This document shows positions 57,931 to 64,000 of a stretch of DNA of 64,000 bases, one piece after another. The notes under the pieces are model-generated. The model was given only the letters and a program-made list of their open reading frames with translations. It made no database searches and had not been told where the DNA came from. Both the position numbers and the translations under genes were made by a program. Each line of letters begins with the position of its first letter. Positions within the stretch are counted from its first letter, which is position 1. This DNA is from Actinomycetes bacterium (GTDB lineage: Bacteria; Actinomycetota; Actinomycetes; Nanopelagicales; Nanopelagicaceae): positions 14,081-78,080 of the forward strand of contig BJFZ01000002.1 of NCBI GenBank assembly GCA_014190175.1, read 5' to 3'.

Positions 57931-57936
57931 AAGTGA

Positions 57937-57942
57937 ACGCTA
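57937..57942 (-). promoter_or_regulatory. Possible -10 element (TAGCGT) for leaderless pabB
   Basis: TAGCGT ends six bases before the pabB ATG, in the 86-base region between pabB and the tRNA genes. No ribosome binding site is seen. Confidence 0.4.
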
Positions 57943-57991
57943 GCCCACCCCTAATTATTAAGCGCAGTTAGCCCTGCCATTGGCTCTGGGG

Positions 57992-57997
57992 TAGATT
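57992..57997 (+). promoter_or_regulatory. Tentative -10 element (TAGATT) for tRNA-Gly/tRNA-Cys
   Basis: TAGATT lies 19 bases before the mature tRNA-Gly 5' end, with TTAGCC 18 bases further upstream as possible -35. Motif only. Confidence 0.3.
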
Positions 57998-58016
57998 GAC
58001 CCTCTGGTTAAGCAGT

Positions 58017-58091
58017 GCGGATGTAGCGCAGTGGTAGCGCATCACCTTGCCAAGGTGAATGTCGCGGGTTCGAATCCCGTCATCCGCTCCA
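58017..58091 (+). tRNA. tRNA-Gly (GCC)
   Basis: The cloverleaf folds fully. Acceptor GCGGATG pairs with CATCCGC, the D stem is GCGC/GCGC, the anticodon stem TCACC/GGTGA holds loop TTGCCAA with anticodon GCC, and the T arm is GCGGG-TTCGAAT-CCCGT. The discriminator is T58088, and CCA is encoded (58089-58091). It is followed 18 bases later by tRNA-Cys. Confidence 0.97.
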
Positions 58092-58109
58092 ATTTAAATC
58101 GTTCAATCT

Positions 58110-58180
58110 GGTGGGATGGCCGAGAGGCGAGGCTCAGGACTGCAAATCCTGCTACACGGGTTCAAATCCCGTTCCCACCT
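58110..58180 (+). tRNA. tRNA-Cys (GCA)
   Basis: Acceptor GGTGGGA pairs with TCCCACC. The anticodon arm AGGAC-TGCAAAT-CCT gives anticodon GCA, and the T arm contains GGTTCAAATCCC. The discriminator is T58180, as expected for tRNA-Cys. No CCA is encoded. Between this gene and tRNA-Val, 126 bases hold no gene. Confidence 0.95.
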
Positions 58181-58289
58181 CACATTTACATTTGCGGATC
58201 TTTTCGGAACACACTCTCAATGCTTTCTGAAAATAAGGTTCTCTGACTGTCGCTAATCGCTAATGATCCCAGCCCAAATAACCAACCGC

Positions 58290-58295
58290 TAGGAT
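58290..58295 (+). promoter_or_regulatory. Tentative -10 element (TAGGAT) for tRNA-Val
   Basis: TAGGAT lies 12 bases before the mature 5' end of tRNA-Val, a fitting distance for a transcript with a short 5' leader. No good -35 is seen. It might also drive the SDR gene behind the tRNA. Confidence 0.3.
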
Positions 58296-58306
58296 TGGCC
58301 TACTTC

Positions 58307-58378
58307 GGATGATTAGCTCAGTGGTAGAGCGCTTCCTTGACATGGAAGAGGTCACTGGTTCAAAACCAGTATCGTCCA
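58307..58378 (+). tRNA. tRNA-Val (GAC)
   Basis: Acceptor GGATGAT pairs with ATCGTCC (one G-T pair). The D arm is GCTC/GAGC, the anticodon stem CTTCC/GGAAG holds loop TTGACAT with anticodon GAC, and the T arm is ACTGG-TTCAAAA-CCAGT. The discriminator is A58378. CCA is not encoded. It marks the border between the core region and the accessory cluster. Confidence 0.96.
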
Positions 58379-58405
58379 CAGATACTAAAAATTGTAAGGA
58401 GATAC

Positions 58406-59164
58406 GTGCAAATCGATTCCAATGAATTCGCCGGCCAAGTCGTATTAGTGACAGGTGCTGGAAGTGGAATTGGAGCTGCTACAGCGAAACTATTTGCAAA
58501 ACGCGGCGCTAAAGTAGCTGTTACTGATATCAATTTACTTTCTGCTCAAAAAACTGCCGCGGAAATCAATAATAATGGCGGCAATGCGATTGCAATTTTG
58601 CACGATGTATCAAATATGACGCATTGGGAGAATGTGAAAGCTGAAATCCATTCCAAACTTGGTGAGCTGAACGTTGTTCATAACAATGCTTTTATGAAAA
58701 TTGAAAAATCCACTGATGAAACAAGTATTGCTGAATGGCAAAAGCAAATTTCAGTAAATTTGGTTTCAATGCAAATGTCTGTATTAACATTTTTGCCAGA
58801 CTTAAAAAAGAATCATGGCGCGATTGTTAATACCTCTTCAATCCACGCGAATTTTGGTTTTGTTCATCATGGCGCATACGCTGCTTCAAAAGGTGGGATG
58901 GTTGCATTTGGTCGACAGTTAGCAGTTGATTACGGACCTGAGATTCGAGTCAACACGGTATTGCCTGGACCAATTTTGACTCCGATTTGGGATGACACGA
59001 CCGATGAGTATCGCAATCTAGTTACTTCTAACACTCCACTTAGACGAATGGGAAAACCAGAAGAAGTAGCAGAAGCTGTTTGCTTTCTAGCCTCTTCGCG
59101 GGCTTCATATATCTCCGGCACGACCCTAACGGTGGATGGCGGATACACCGCAGAAAAAGCTTAA
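58406..59164 (+). CDS. SDR-family oxidoreductase
   Basis: Short-chain dehydrogenase of 252 residues, likely oxidising a sugar or sugar lactone precursor with NAD(P)+. The cofactor loop TGAGSGIG is at 16-23, the catalytic serine is S144 or S145 in NTSSIHANF, and Y158 and K162 are in YAASK. The C-terminus ISGTTLTVDGGYT is typical of classical SDRs. The start is GTG with AAGGAG five bases upstream; the longer frame upstream runs into tRNA-Val and is not real. The GTG lies only 27 bases after the tRNA 3' end. The stop overlaps the convergent epimerase gene within a TTAA. The substrate is inferred from neighbours only. Confidence 0.9.
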   Translation: MQIDSNEFAGQVVLVTGAGSGIGAATAKLFAKRGAKVAVTDINLLSAQKTAAEINNNGGNAIAILHDVSNMTHWENVKAEIHSKLGELNVVHNNAFMKIEKSTDETSIAEWQKQISVNLVSMQMSVLTFLPDLKKNHGAIVNTSSIHANFGFVHHGAYAASKGGMVAFGRQLAVDYGPEIRVNTVLPGPILTPIWDDTTDEYRNLVTSNTPLRRMGKPEEVAEAVCFLASSRASYISGTTLTVDGGYTAEKA

Positions 59165-59958
59165 ACTTTCTCAAGTTCTAGTTTTAATTCAAATTTCTTA
59201 ACTTGACCGGGAAGTAAAATCTCAATATTTCCACTTTCGTAGGCATTTCTTTCGGAAACCTTATGTCCGATTGCAGGCTGTGGAGAGATAACCGGGTCAA
59301 AGCAATATTCACCATTATCGATAAAGATTCCAAAATATGGGATCTCTTGATTGTCCCAAGAGATCGATAGTTTTTCTTTATTTGATTTATATAATTCAAC
59401 CCGGTTGATTAGTAACCCTGGAGAGATCCAATGTTCAGCCGAAGTACCTTTAAGAAGATTCACAGCCAAAAGTTCTTTATTGATTACATCTTTAGGTAAA
59501 AGTACGACTTCCACAATCTCGGTAGCATCAAATAATGGGTGTGCTGACCAGAAAATCGGTGTTGAAGAGTTTCCGATATTTTCAATTGAATAAGAGAGTA
59601 AAACCTCATTTGCCGAAATATTGATCTTACGTACCAATCGCAACGGACGAGATGTTAAATAAAGTGAAAGAGTCACTGAAGAATTTGATTTTTGGATCAC
59701 CTCCCATGACCTGCTCCAAGCTTCGCCATGATCGGGCAATTGCCTGCCATCAAAACCAATACATTGATCGGTCGTCGGACACATTTCATCCCAACCCCCC
59801 ATCTCAGGCCTGATGTAAACCGCTCCAACAGCGCGTGCTACCAATGGAGCATGCGCCGGAGCCAGCCATTCTTGACCCAGGATGCGCGACAAATTTGTAA
59901 TTCTGCCACCAAATTCAGGCTCAACCAGAATTTTGATTTGCTCCGAACAGATCATCAT
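59161..59958 (-). CDS. Aldose 1-epimerase / galactose mutarotase-like protein
   Basis: A 265-residue protein with the all-beta galactose mutarotase fold pattern: EFGGRITNLSRI near the N-terminus, GGWDEMCPT, WSAHPLFDA with a candidate catalytic histidine, and a C-terminal EILLPGQVKKFELKLEL. It may interconvert anomers of the imported sugar or act on a related carbohydrate. The ATG overlaps the permease stop (TAATG), and a second ATG follows directly, so the first two codons are ambiguous. It is the last gene of the dehydratase-SBP-permease-epimerase run. Confidence 0.75.
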   Translation of the reverse strand: MMICSEQIKILVEPEFGGRITNLSRILGQEWLAPAHAPLVARAVGAVYIRPEMGGWDEMCPTTDQCIGFDGRQLPDHGEAWSRSWEVIQKSNSSVTLSLYLTSRPLRLVRKINISANEVLLSYSIENIGNSSTPIFWSAHPLFDATEIVEVVLLPKDVINKELLAVNLLKGTSAEHWISPGLLINRVELYKSNKEKLSISWDNQEIPYFGIFIDNGEYCFDPVISPQPAIGHKVSERNAYESGNIEILLPGQVKKFELKLELEKV

Positions 59959-61766
59959 TACTTAATAGCACCAGCCATCAAACCTTTACGGAAAGACCGT
60001 TGAGCAAATAAATAGACGAGAAACATCGGCAATACAACCAGCAATGACGCGGCCATAACTAGTGGAGTATCTCGGAAAAAGCGCCCTTGAAAAATACTTA
60101 TACCAGCAGACAAAGTTCGTCTGTCGTCCCCTTGTAAGAAAATTAAAACGATTAAAAGCGAATTCCACACGTAAAGCAAATTAATTACAAACTGCGTGCC
60201 AATTGCTGGTTTGGCACTAGGTAAAATAACTTGAATTAATGTTCTAAATTTGTTTGCGCCATCAACTGAGGCAGCCTCAATTATTTCACGCGGAAAAGTA
60301 TCAAAAAAACCTAATAAGAGGTAGCAACTAAAGGGCAATAACAAACCAGAAAAGACGATGATGGCTCCCAAAAAAGTATTGACCAATCCCAAGTTACTGA
60401 ATAAAACAAAGAGTGGAATTATCATAATAATCGGAGGGATGGCAATCAAAGGGATAAAACTTCTTCTAAAAAATTTACTAAATCTTTTTGGACCAGTAGA
60501 AACGTAGTACGTTGCCAAAACTGCGCTAATCGTGATAACAAGTACCGCACCAAAACTAACTAGTACGCTATTTCTGAACCATGTTGCGATTTCTCCCCTG
60601 CTGAACGCTTCCTTGAAGGAAGCAACCGTTGGGTGCATAGGTATAGACCAAGGGGAATCCCCGTAATCACTCTTAGATTTAAATGCATTTACAATAATAA
60701 AATACAGTGGAAGTATAAACAAAAACGAGAAACTCCACATTACTCCTTGCCGCACTAATAAATTAATCAAATTTACAAATTTTGTGATGAATCGAATCTC
60801 CTGCTTAAAAGTTTTCTTAATGTTACTTTTTGCAATTGATGAATTATCTGCGATGTAAAGGTGCCTCTGTGCTTTAGATTTACGCTCACTTAGCATTCTT
60901 CTAAGAAATCTACTCCCAAGAAAACTTAATCCTAATAAGATAAGAATACTGCTTGATGCTGCAGTCGCTATTCCAATTGATCTAAACGCAACAGCTTGTT
61001 GGAATATATAAAGATCAACCACCATCGTGGTGCCCGCAGGACCACCTCGAGTCAAAACATATACCCATTCAAAAGTGTAAAAAAAGACCGTAATAATTTC
61101 CAACACAAGAATTGTTATTAAAACTCCAGAAATCTGCGGCAAAATTGCATACTGCAATCTCCTCCACCAACCAGCACCGTCGAGTTCGCTCGCTTCAACT
61201 ATTTCATTATCTATATTTCCCAAACGAGAGAAAATTAAAATTGCACAAAAACCAATTTCACGCCAGATTAAAGCAAACGCAATAATAAAAAAGGCTGAGT
61301 TTCCCTGACCGAGCCAATCCAGCACTAGAAAATCTAATCCAACCTTTTCGAAAAAACTATTCAAACCACCGCGATAAGCAACGATTGCCGCAATGGCTAT
61401 TGCAGAAACCGGTATAGGCAATACAAAAGGAATTAAAATAGAAAATCTATGAAACTTCCATCCCTTTGGTCTTTCGTTGATAATAACTGCGAGGATTAAA
61501 GCTAGAAAAATAATAATAGGAACGAGTAGCAGTAATTTTAAGTTATTTTGCAAAGAGTCGTGAAAGACGGAATCAGAAAGCAGTGCTTTGTAATTATCTA
61601 ATCCTACGAACTTCCCAGCCCGTCTGAATGCGAGTAAAATTACATTAATCAAAGGGTAGGCAAAGACTAAGCACATCAAGCCGATAGCCCAAACTGTGTA
61701 TGAAGCACCCTGAACCAGGTTGCGAATATTCAGAAAACTATGATTTCGCTTTTCGGTTAGTAGCAC
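59958..61766 (-). CDS. Fused two-domain sugar ABC transporter permease (MalF-MalG type)
   Basis: A single 602-residue chain with two complete permease domains. Domain 1 (about 20-290) has its EAA loop as EASELDGAGWWRRLQYAILP (191-210). Domain 2 (about 340-600) has EAASVDGANKFRTLIQVILP (497-516) with the MalG-like DGA. A basic linker (about 290-340) joins them on the cytoplasmic side. CUT1 importers normally use two genes. No stop or frameshift is needed. The start is GTG with GGGAGG eight bases upstream. There is no ATPase gene nearby; a shared MsiK-type ATPase elsewhere is likely. Confidence 0.9.
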   Translation of the reverse strand: MLLTEKRNHSFLNIRNLVQGASYTVWAIGLMCLVFAYPLINVILLAFRRAGKFVGLDNYKALLSDSVFHDSLQNNLKLLLLVPIIIFLALILAVIINERPKGWKFHRFSILIPFVLPIPVSAIAIAAIVAYRGGLNSFFEKVGLDFLVLDWLGQGNSAFFIIAFALIWREIGFCAILIFSRLGNIDNEIVEASELDGAGWWRRLQYAILPQISGVLITILVLEIITVFFYTFEWVYVLTRGGPAGTTMVVDLYIFQQAVAFRSIGIATAASSSILILLGLSFLGSRFLRRMLSERKSKAQRHLYIADNSSIAKSNIKKTFKQEIRFITKFVNLINLLVRQGVMWSFSFLFILPLYFIIVNAFKSKSDYGDSPWSIPMHPTVASFKEAFSRGEIATWFRNSVLVSFGAVLVITISAVLATYYVSTGPKRFSKFFRRSFIPLIAIPPIIMIIPLFVLFSNLGLVNTFLGAIIVFSGLLLPFSCYLLLGFFDTFPREIIEAASVDGANKFRTLIQVILPSAKPAIGTQFVINLLYVWNSLLIVLIFLQGDDRRTLSAGISIFQGRFFRDTPLVMAASLLVVLPMFLVYLFAQRSFRKGLMAGAIK

Positions 61767-61783
61767 TTCAAGATCCTCCCATA

Positions 61784-61830
61784 AAAATGCCCCCGAATTT
61801 AATTCTTTCGAACTAAACCGGGGGCATTTT
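61784..61830 (-). terminator. Intergenic hairpin between solute-binding protein and permease genes
   Basis: On the minus strand AAAATGCCCCCG pairs perfectly with CGGGGGCATTTT over 12 base pairs. The loop folds further into TTTAGTTC/GAATTAAA closed by a GAAA tetraloop. A short T run follows the stem. Such structures between binding-protein and permease genes usually stabilise the upstream mRNA or terminate part of it, making more binding protein than permease. Confidence 0.8.
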
Positions 61831-61838
61831 GAATTACT

Positions 61839-63191
61839 TTACTTAACGCCAGCCCATTTCTTGAAGTTTGCAACTTCTTCAGGCTTTTGTTCAACCCAAC
61901 CTTTAGAGGCTTTCACCCATAATGCTGTGTTGTCCTTACCTACTCCTTTTCTGGTGCTTATTAATTGCCCACCAGCTAGATCTGCTTGTTCAAAAACCGG
62001 ACCTGGCTCAAAGTTGCTCAACCACACGCTTGGTTTTGCATTAAGCGCAAATAGTTGTTGCTTAACCGGATCGGTAACAGTTGACTGATCAAATCGCGAA
62101 TCGGCAGGCATAACTCCTGTTAACTCAACCCACTTATTTAGCGATTCAGTTGTGTGCCAGAACTTAATGAAATCAGCAGCCACTTCTTTGTTCGGACTCC
62201 AAGAAGTAATGAAGTGCGAAATTGATTGCGTGGCGGTGTAGTACTCGGCCATTTTTCCATCACCGAATGCAGGGAGAACCATGGTTCCAAAGTTTTCCGC
62301 ACCAATTGCTTCTGAAGCGCCAATAGCGGCACCATCGATTGCTAGAACCATTGCGGCTCCACCTTTATTAAAGACGTCATATTTTTCTTGCAACTCTAAA
62401 GAGTTTACGTCTTTATTAAAGCACTTGCTATCAAACATCTCATTAAATCGATCAGACCATTGCCCAATTCGCTTAAAGTCACCACTCAATGCAGCTTTCT
62501 GCAAATCAGCAGGCGAATCCATATATTGCTTACCTAAATGTGCAAACCACCACGAACCTTCAAATCCGGCGCGGTTTCCACCAACAATTGGAGTGATGCC
62601 TGCTTTATTTAGTGAGGTGCAGAACCCGAGGAATTCTTTCCATGTAGTTGGCGGTTTAGTTGCATCTATTCCTGCCTTTGCGAACAAGGATTTATTAAAG
62701 GCAATTGGCAATCCGACTATGTAAATTGGCGCTGCCCAGGTTTTACCTTCGTAAGCATTTTCAGCAACGTTTAACCAATTTCCCATTTCATCTGCGCCAA
62801 CTAAATCATCAAGTGGCTCAATATTGTTTGCCCATACTTGAGTAAGTACTGGCGCACTCGCCCATGCTGGTGCAATATCTGGACCCTTCTTTGCCGCAGC
62901 AGCCGCTTCAAAGGCAGTTGTAATATCTGTATCTGTTCTTTCTTCAAAATTAATTTTTACTCCAGGGTGAGAGTCTTCATATGCCTTTGCTACCCATTCA
63001 ACCCAAGTATTCATCTTGGGGACATCGCCCGTGCCCCACCACCACCACGTCAAGTCAACAGCTTTAGCAGCTGTTGTATCTTCGGTTGCGGATGAATCTG
63101 AAGTGTTAGAAGAAGACGAACATGATGCCAGCACTAAACTCAATAGTGCTGCTACAGCCGCCACAACATATTTTTGTTTACCTAATTTCAT
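61839..63191 (-). CDS. Extracellular sugar-binding lipoprotein (family 1 solute-binding protein)
   Basis: A 450-residue ABC importer binding protein. Signal peptide with lipobox LASC (cysteine 24) followed by a Ser/Thr-rich tether. The mature part has LTWWWWGTGDVPKMNTWVEWVAKAYEDSHPGV and later PPTTWKEFLGFCTSLNKAGITPI, typical of CUT1 family 1 binding proteins (split here by domain, residues about 48-80 and 176-200). AAGG lies six bases before the ATG. The bound sugar cannot be read from sequence. The upstream 51-base gap has TATAAA as possible -10. Confidence 0.93.
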   Translation of the reverse strand: MKLGKQKYVVAAVAALLSLVLASCSSSSNTSDSSATEDTTAAKAVDLTWWWWGTGDVPKMNTWVEWVAKAYEDSHPGVKINFEERTDTDITTAFEAAAAAKKGPDIAPAWASAPVLTQVWANNIEPLDDLVGADEMGNWLNVAENAYEGKTWAAPIYIVGLPIAFNKSLFAKAGIDATKPPTTWKEFLGFCTSLNKAGITPIVGGNRAGFEGSWWFAHLGKQYMDSPADLQKAALSGDFKRIGQWSDRFNEMFDSKCFNKDVNSLELQEKYDVFNKGGAAMVLAIDGAAIGASEAIGAENFGTMVLPAFGDGKMAEYYTATQSISHFITSWSPNKEVAADFIKFWHTTESLNKWVELTGVMPADSRFDQSTVTDPVKQQLFALNAKPSVWLSNFEPGPVFEQADLAGGQLISTRKGVGKDNTALWVKASKGWVEQKPEEVANFKKWAGVK

Positions 63192-63242
63192 TTCACGCCT
63201 TTCGGTCTGTTTATAAAATACACATTTTCCTGAAGATTAGTA

Positions 63243-64000
63243 CTAAATCTGGCCATAGGGAAGGAATTGCCCATTATTTTTGAAATCTAATACCGCTTCA
63301 TCCAGTGCTTTTTGGTTGATTTTTACACCTAAACCACTTTCGATAGGCAATCCCCAATTAGGACCTGACGCTATAGGGATTGCTTTCTCTAAAATATCGT
63401 TGCCCATATGTGCAGCTGTTTGTTGGTTTCCAACTACTAAATTGGGAATAGTTAAACTTACGTGATGAAATGCAGAGGCAGCAATTGCTAATTCACCATG
63501 GGTATGACGACAAACTAAACTTCCCATCATTTCTGCCACATACGCAACTTGCTGAAACTTTCGCAAACTTCCGACCCAATACGGAGAAAATGTATAAACA
63601 TCTGCAACGCGGTTTGTGATCAATCTATTTGCATCTTCCTCGGACCACAATCCTTCATTAGCCGCTAGAGGCACATTCGTATTATTTCGTAAATCTTGCA
63701 TTAATGACATCGGATGTTCACGAACAGGTTGTTCAGCGAAATCTATCGAAAACTTTTCAAAGGCAGATAGGTAACGAGGTGCATCTTGTGCGCTCCAAGC
63801 TCCGTTTGAATCTATTCGAATTCTATTTTTTGAACCAATAACTTTTCTAACTCTCTCAATAATTTGCAATTCAAATTCGAAATCTATACCAGTCTTCAGA
63901 TAATAAGTTTCATAGCCAAGAGACATGCCTTCATTGCATTGACTCTCAATATCATCAAGATCTCCGTGAGTTAAGTAATAAAAGTAATTAACGTGATCCC
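63243..64000 (-). CDS. Enolase-superfamily dehydratase, mandelate racemase/muconate lactonizing type (N-terminus outside window)
   Basis: The frame is open from the right edge to the stop at 63243, giving 252 residues of the barrel domain; an internal ATG at 63926 is not the true start, because GDLDDIESQCNEG upstream continues the fold. Active-site features are YYLKTG (lysine motif), RIDSNGAW, DFAEQPV, and LAANEGLW with metal-binding acids, then CRHTHGELAIAAS. The C-terminus GLGVKINQKALDEA is typical. Likely a sugar-acid dehydratase, but racemase or epimerase activity is possible. It precedes the binding protein gene by 51 bases and is probably in the same operon. Confidence 0.85.
   Translation of the reverse strand, partial: DHVNYFYYLTHGDLDDIESQCNEGMSLGYETYYLKTGIDFEFELQIIERVRKVIGSKNRIRIDSNGAWSAQDAPRYLSAFEKFSIDFAEQPVREHPMSLMQDLRNNTNVPLAANEGLWSEEDANRLITNRVADVYTFSPYWVGSLRKFQQVAYVAEMMGSLVCRHTHGELAIAASAFHHVSLTIPNLVVGNQQTAAHMGNDILEKAIPIASGPNWGLPIESGLGVKINQKALDEAVLDFKNNGQFLPYGQI

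Noticed and set aside
60830..60900. Frameshift or assembly error joining two permease genes
   Set aside because: The linker between the two domains is in one frame with no internal stop, and no ribosome binding site plus start is evident for a separate second gene. Read data would settle it.

Overview
The window is almost wall-to-wall coding sequence of a low-GC actinobacterium with a streamlined genome, most like the freshwater acI lineage (Nanopelagicales, Planktophila/Nanopelagicus type). That placement is inference. It rests on actinobacterial gene order (mihF-gmk-rpoZ-coaBC-metK-priA; pyrR-bldD-nusB-efp; pgsA-patA-pimA; pdxS-pdxT-yebC-ruvCAB-secDF-relA), on actinobacteria-specific proteins (mIHF, BldD, PimA/PatA, an EF-P with the PGKGP loop, a PriA without helicase motifs), on clearly AT-rich DNA, and on gene spacing that is mostly between -17 and +60 bases. 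About 62 protein genes (two cut by the window edges) and three tRNA genes can be supported. No gap without a gene exceeds about 165 bases.

Layout. (1) 1-17750, minus strand: one continuous array read from pyrR down to rsmB. It holds the complete UMP pathway (pyrR-pyrB-pyrC-carA-carB-pyrK-pyrD-pyrF), then mihF, gmk, rpoZ, coaBC, metK, priA, def, fmt and rsmB. A PyrR-binding hairpin overlaps the pyrR ribosome binding site. (2) 17903-19731, plus strand: a mannonate dehydratase-like enolase-superfamily gene, a 10-bp tandem repeat, a strong hairpin, and bldD. (3) 19706-37915, minus strand: MBL hydrolase-hisS-aspS-lipoprotein-FtsH-like protease-rarA-DUF948-alaS-ruvX-mltG-aroE-prepilin peptidase-aroC-aroK-aroB-aroQ-efp-nusB. 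(4) 38079-39374, plus strand: a DUF349 coiled-coil protein. (5) 39371-53143, minus strand: pgsA-patA-pimA-LemA-like-DUF3048-pdxS-pdxT-yebC-ruvC-ruvA-ruvB-secD-secF-relA. (6) 53170-53820, plus strand: a degenerate, stand-alone EF-G2-type G domain. (7) 53789-57930, minus strand: pabB-pabC-PGPGW protein-thrS. (8) 58017-58378: tRNA-Gly(GCC), tRNA-Cys(GCA), tRNA-Val(GAC). (9) 58406-64000: an accessory sugar uptake and oxidation cluster (SDR, aldose epimerase-like protein, a fused two-domain ABC permease, a solute-binding lipoprotein, a second enolase-superfamily dehydratase cut by the right edge).

How it works together. The core arrays serve pyrimidine, folate, shikimate/chorismate, pyridoxal phosphate, SAM and CoA synthesis, aminoacylation, recombination (RuvABC, RarA, PriA), protein export (SecDF), phosphatidylinositol mannoside synthesis and the stringent response. 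The right-hand cluster looks like import of a sugar followed by non-phosphorylative oxidation: epimerase, SDR dehydrogenase, enolase-type acid dehydratase.

Most interesting points: a recurring TAGGCT element 6-7 bases before start codons, suggesting leaderless mRNAs; the bldD start codon placed directly behind a terminator-like hairpin that contains its Shine-Dalgarno sequence; the EF-G2 G domain that has lost its P-loop; the single-chain ABC permease; overlapping 3' ends at every convergent gene pair; and short tandem repeats near three genes.
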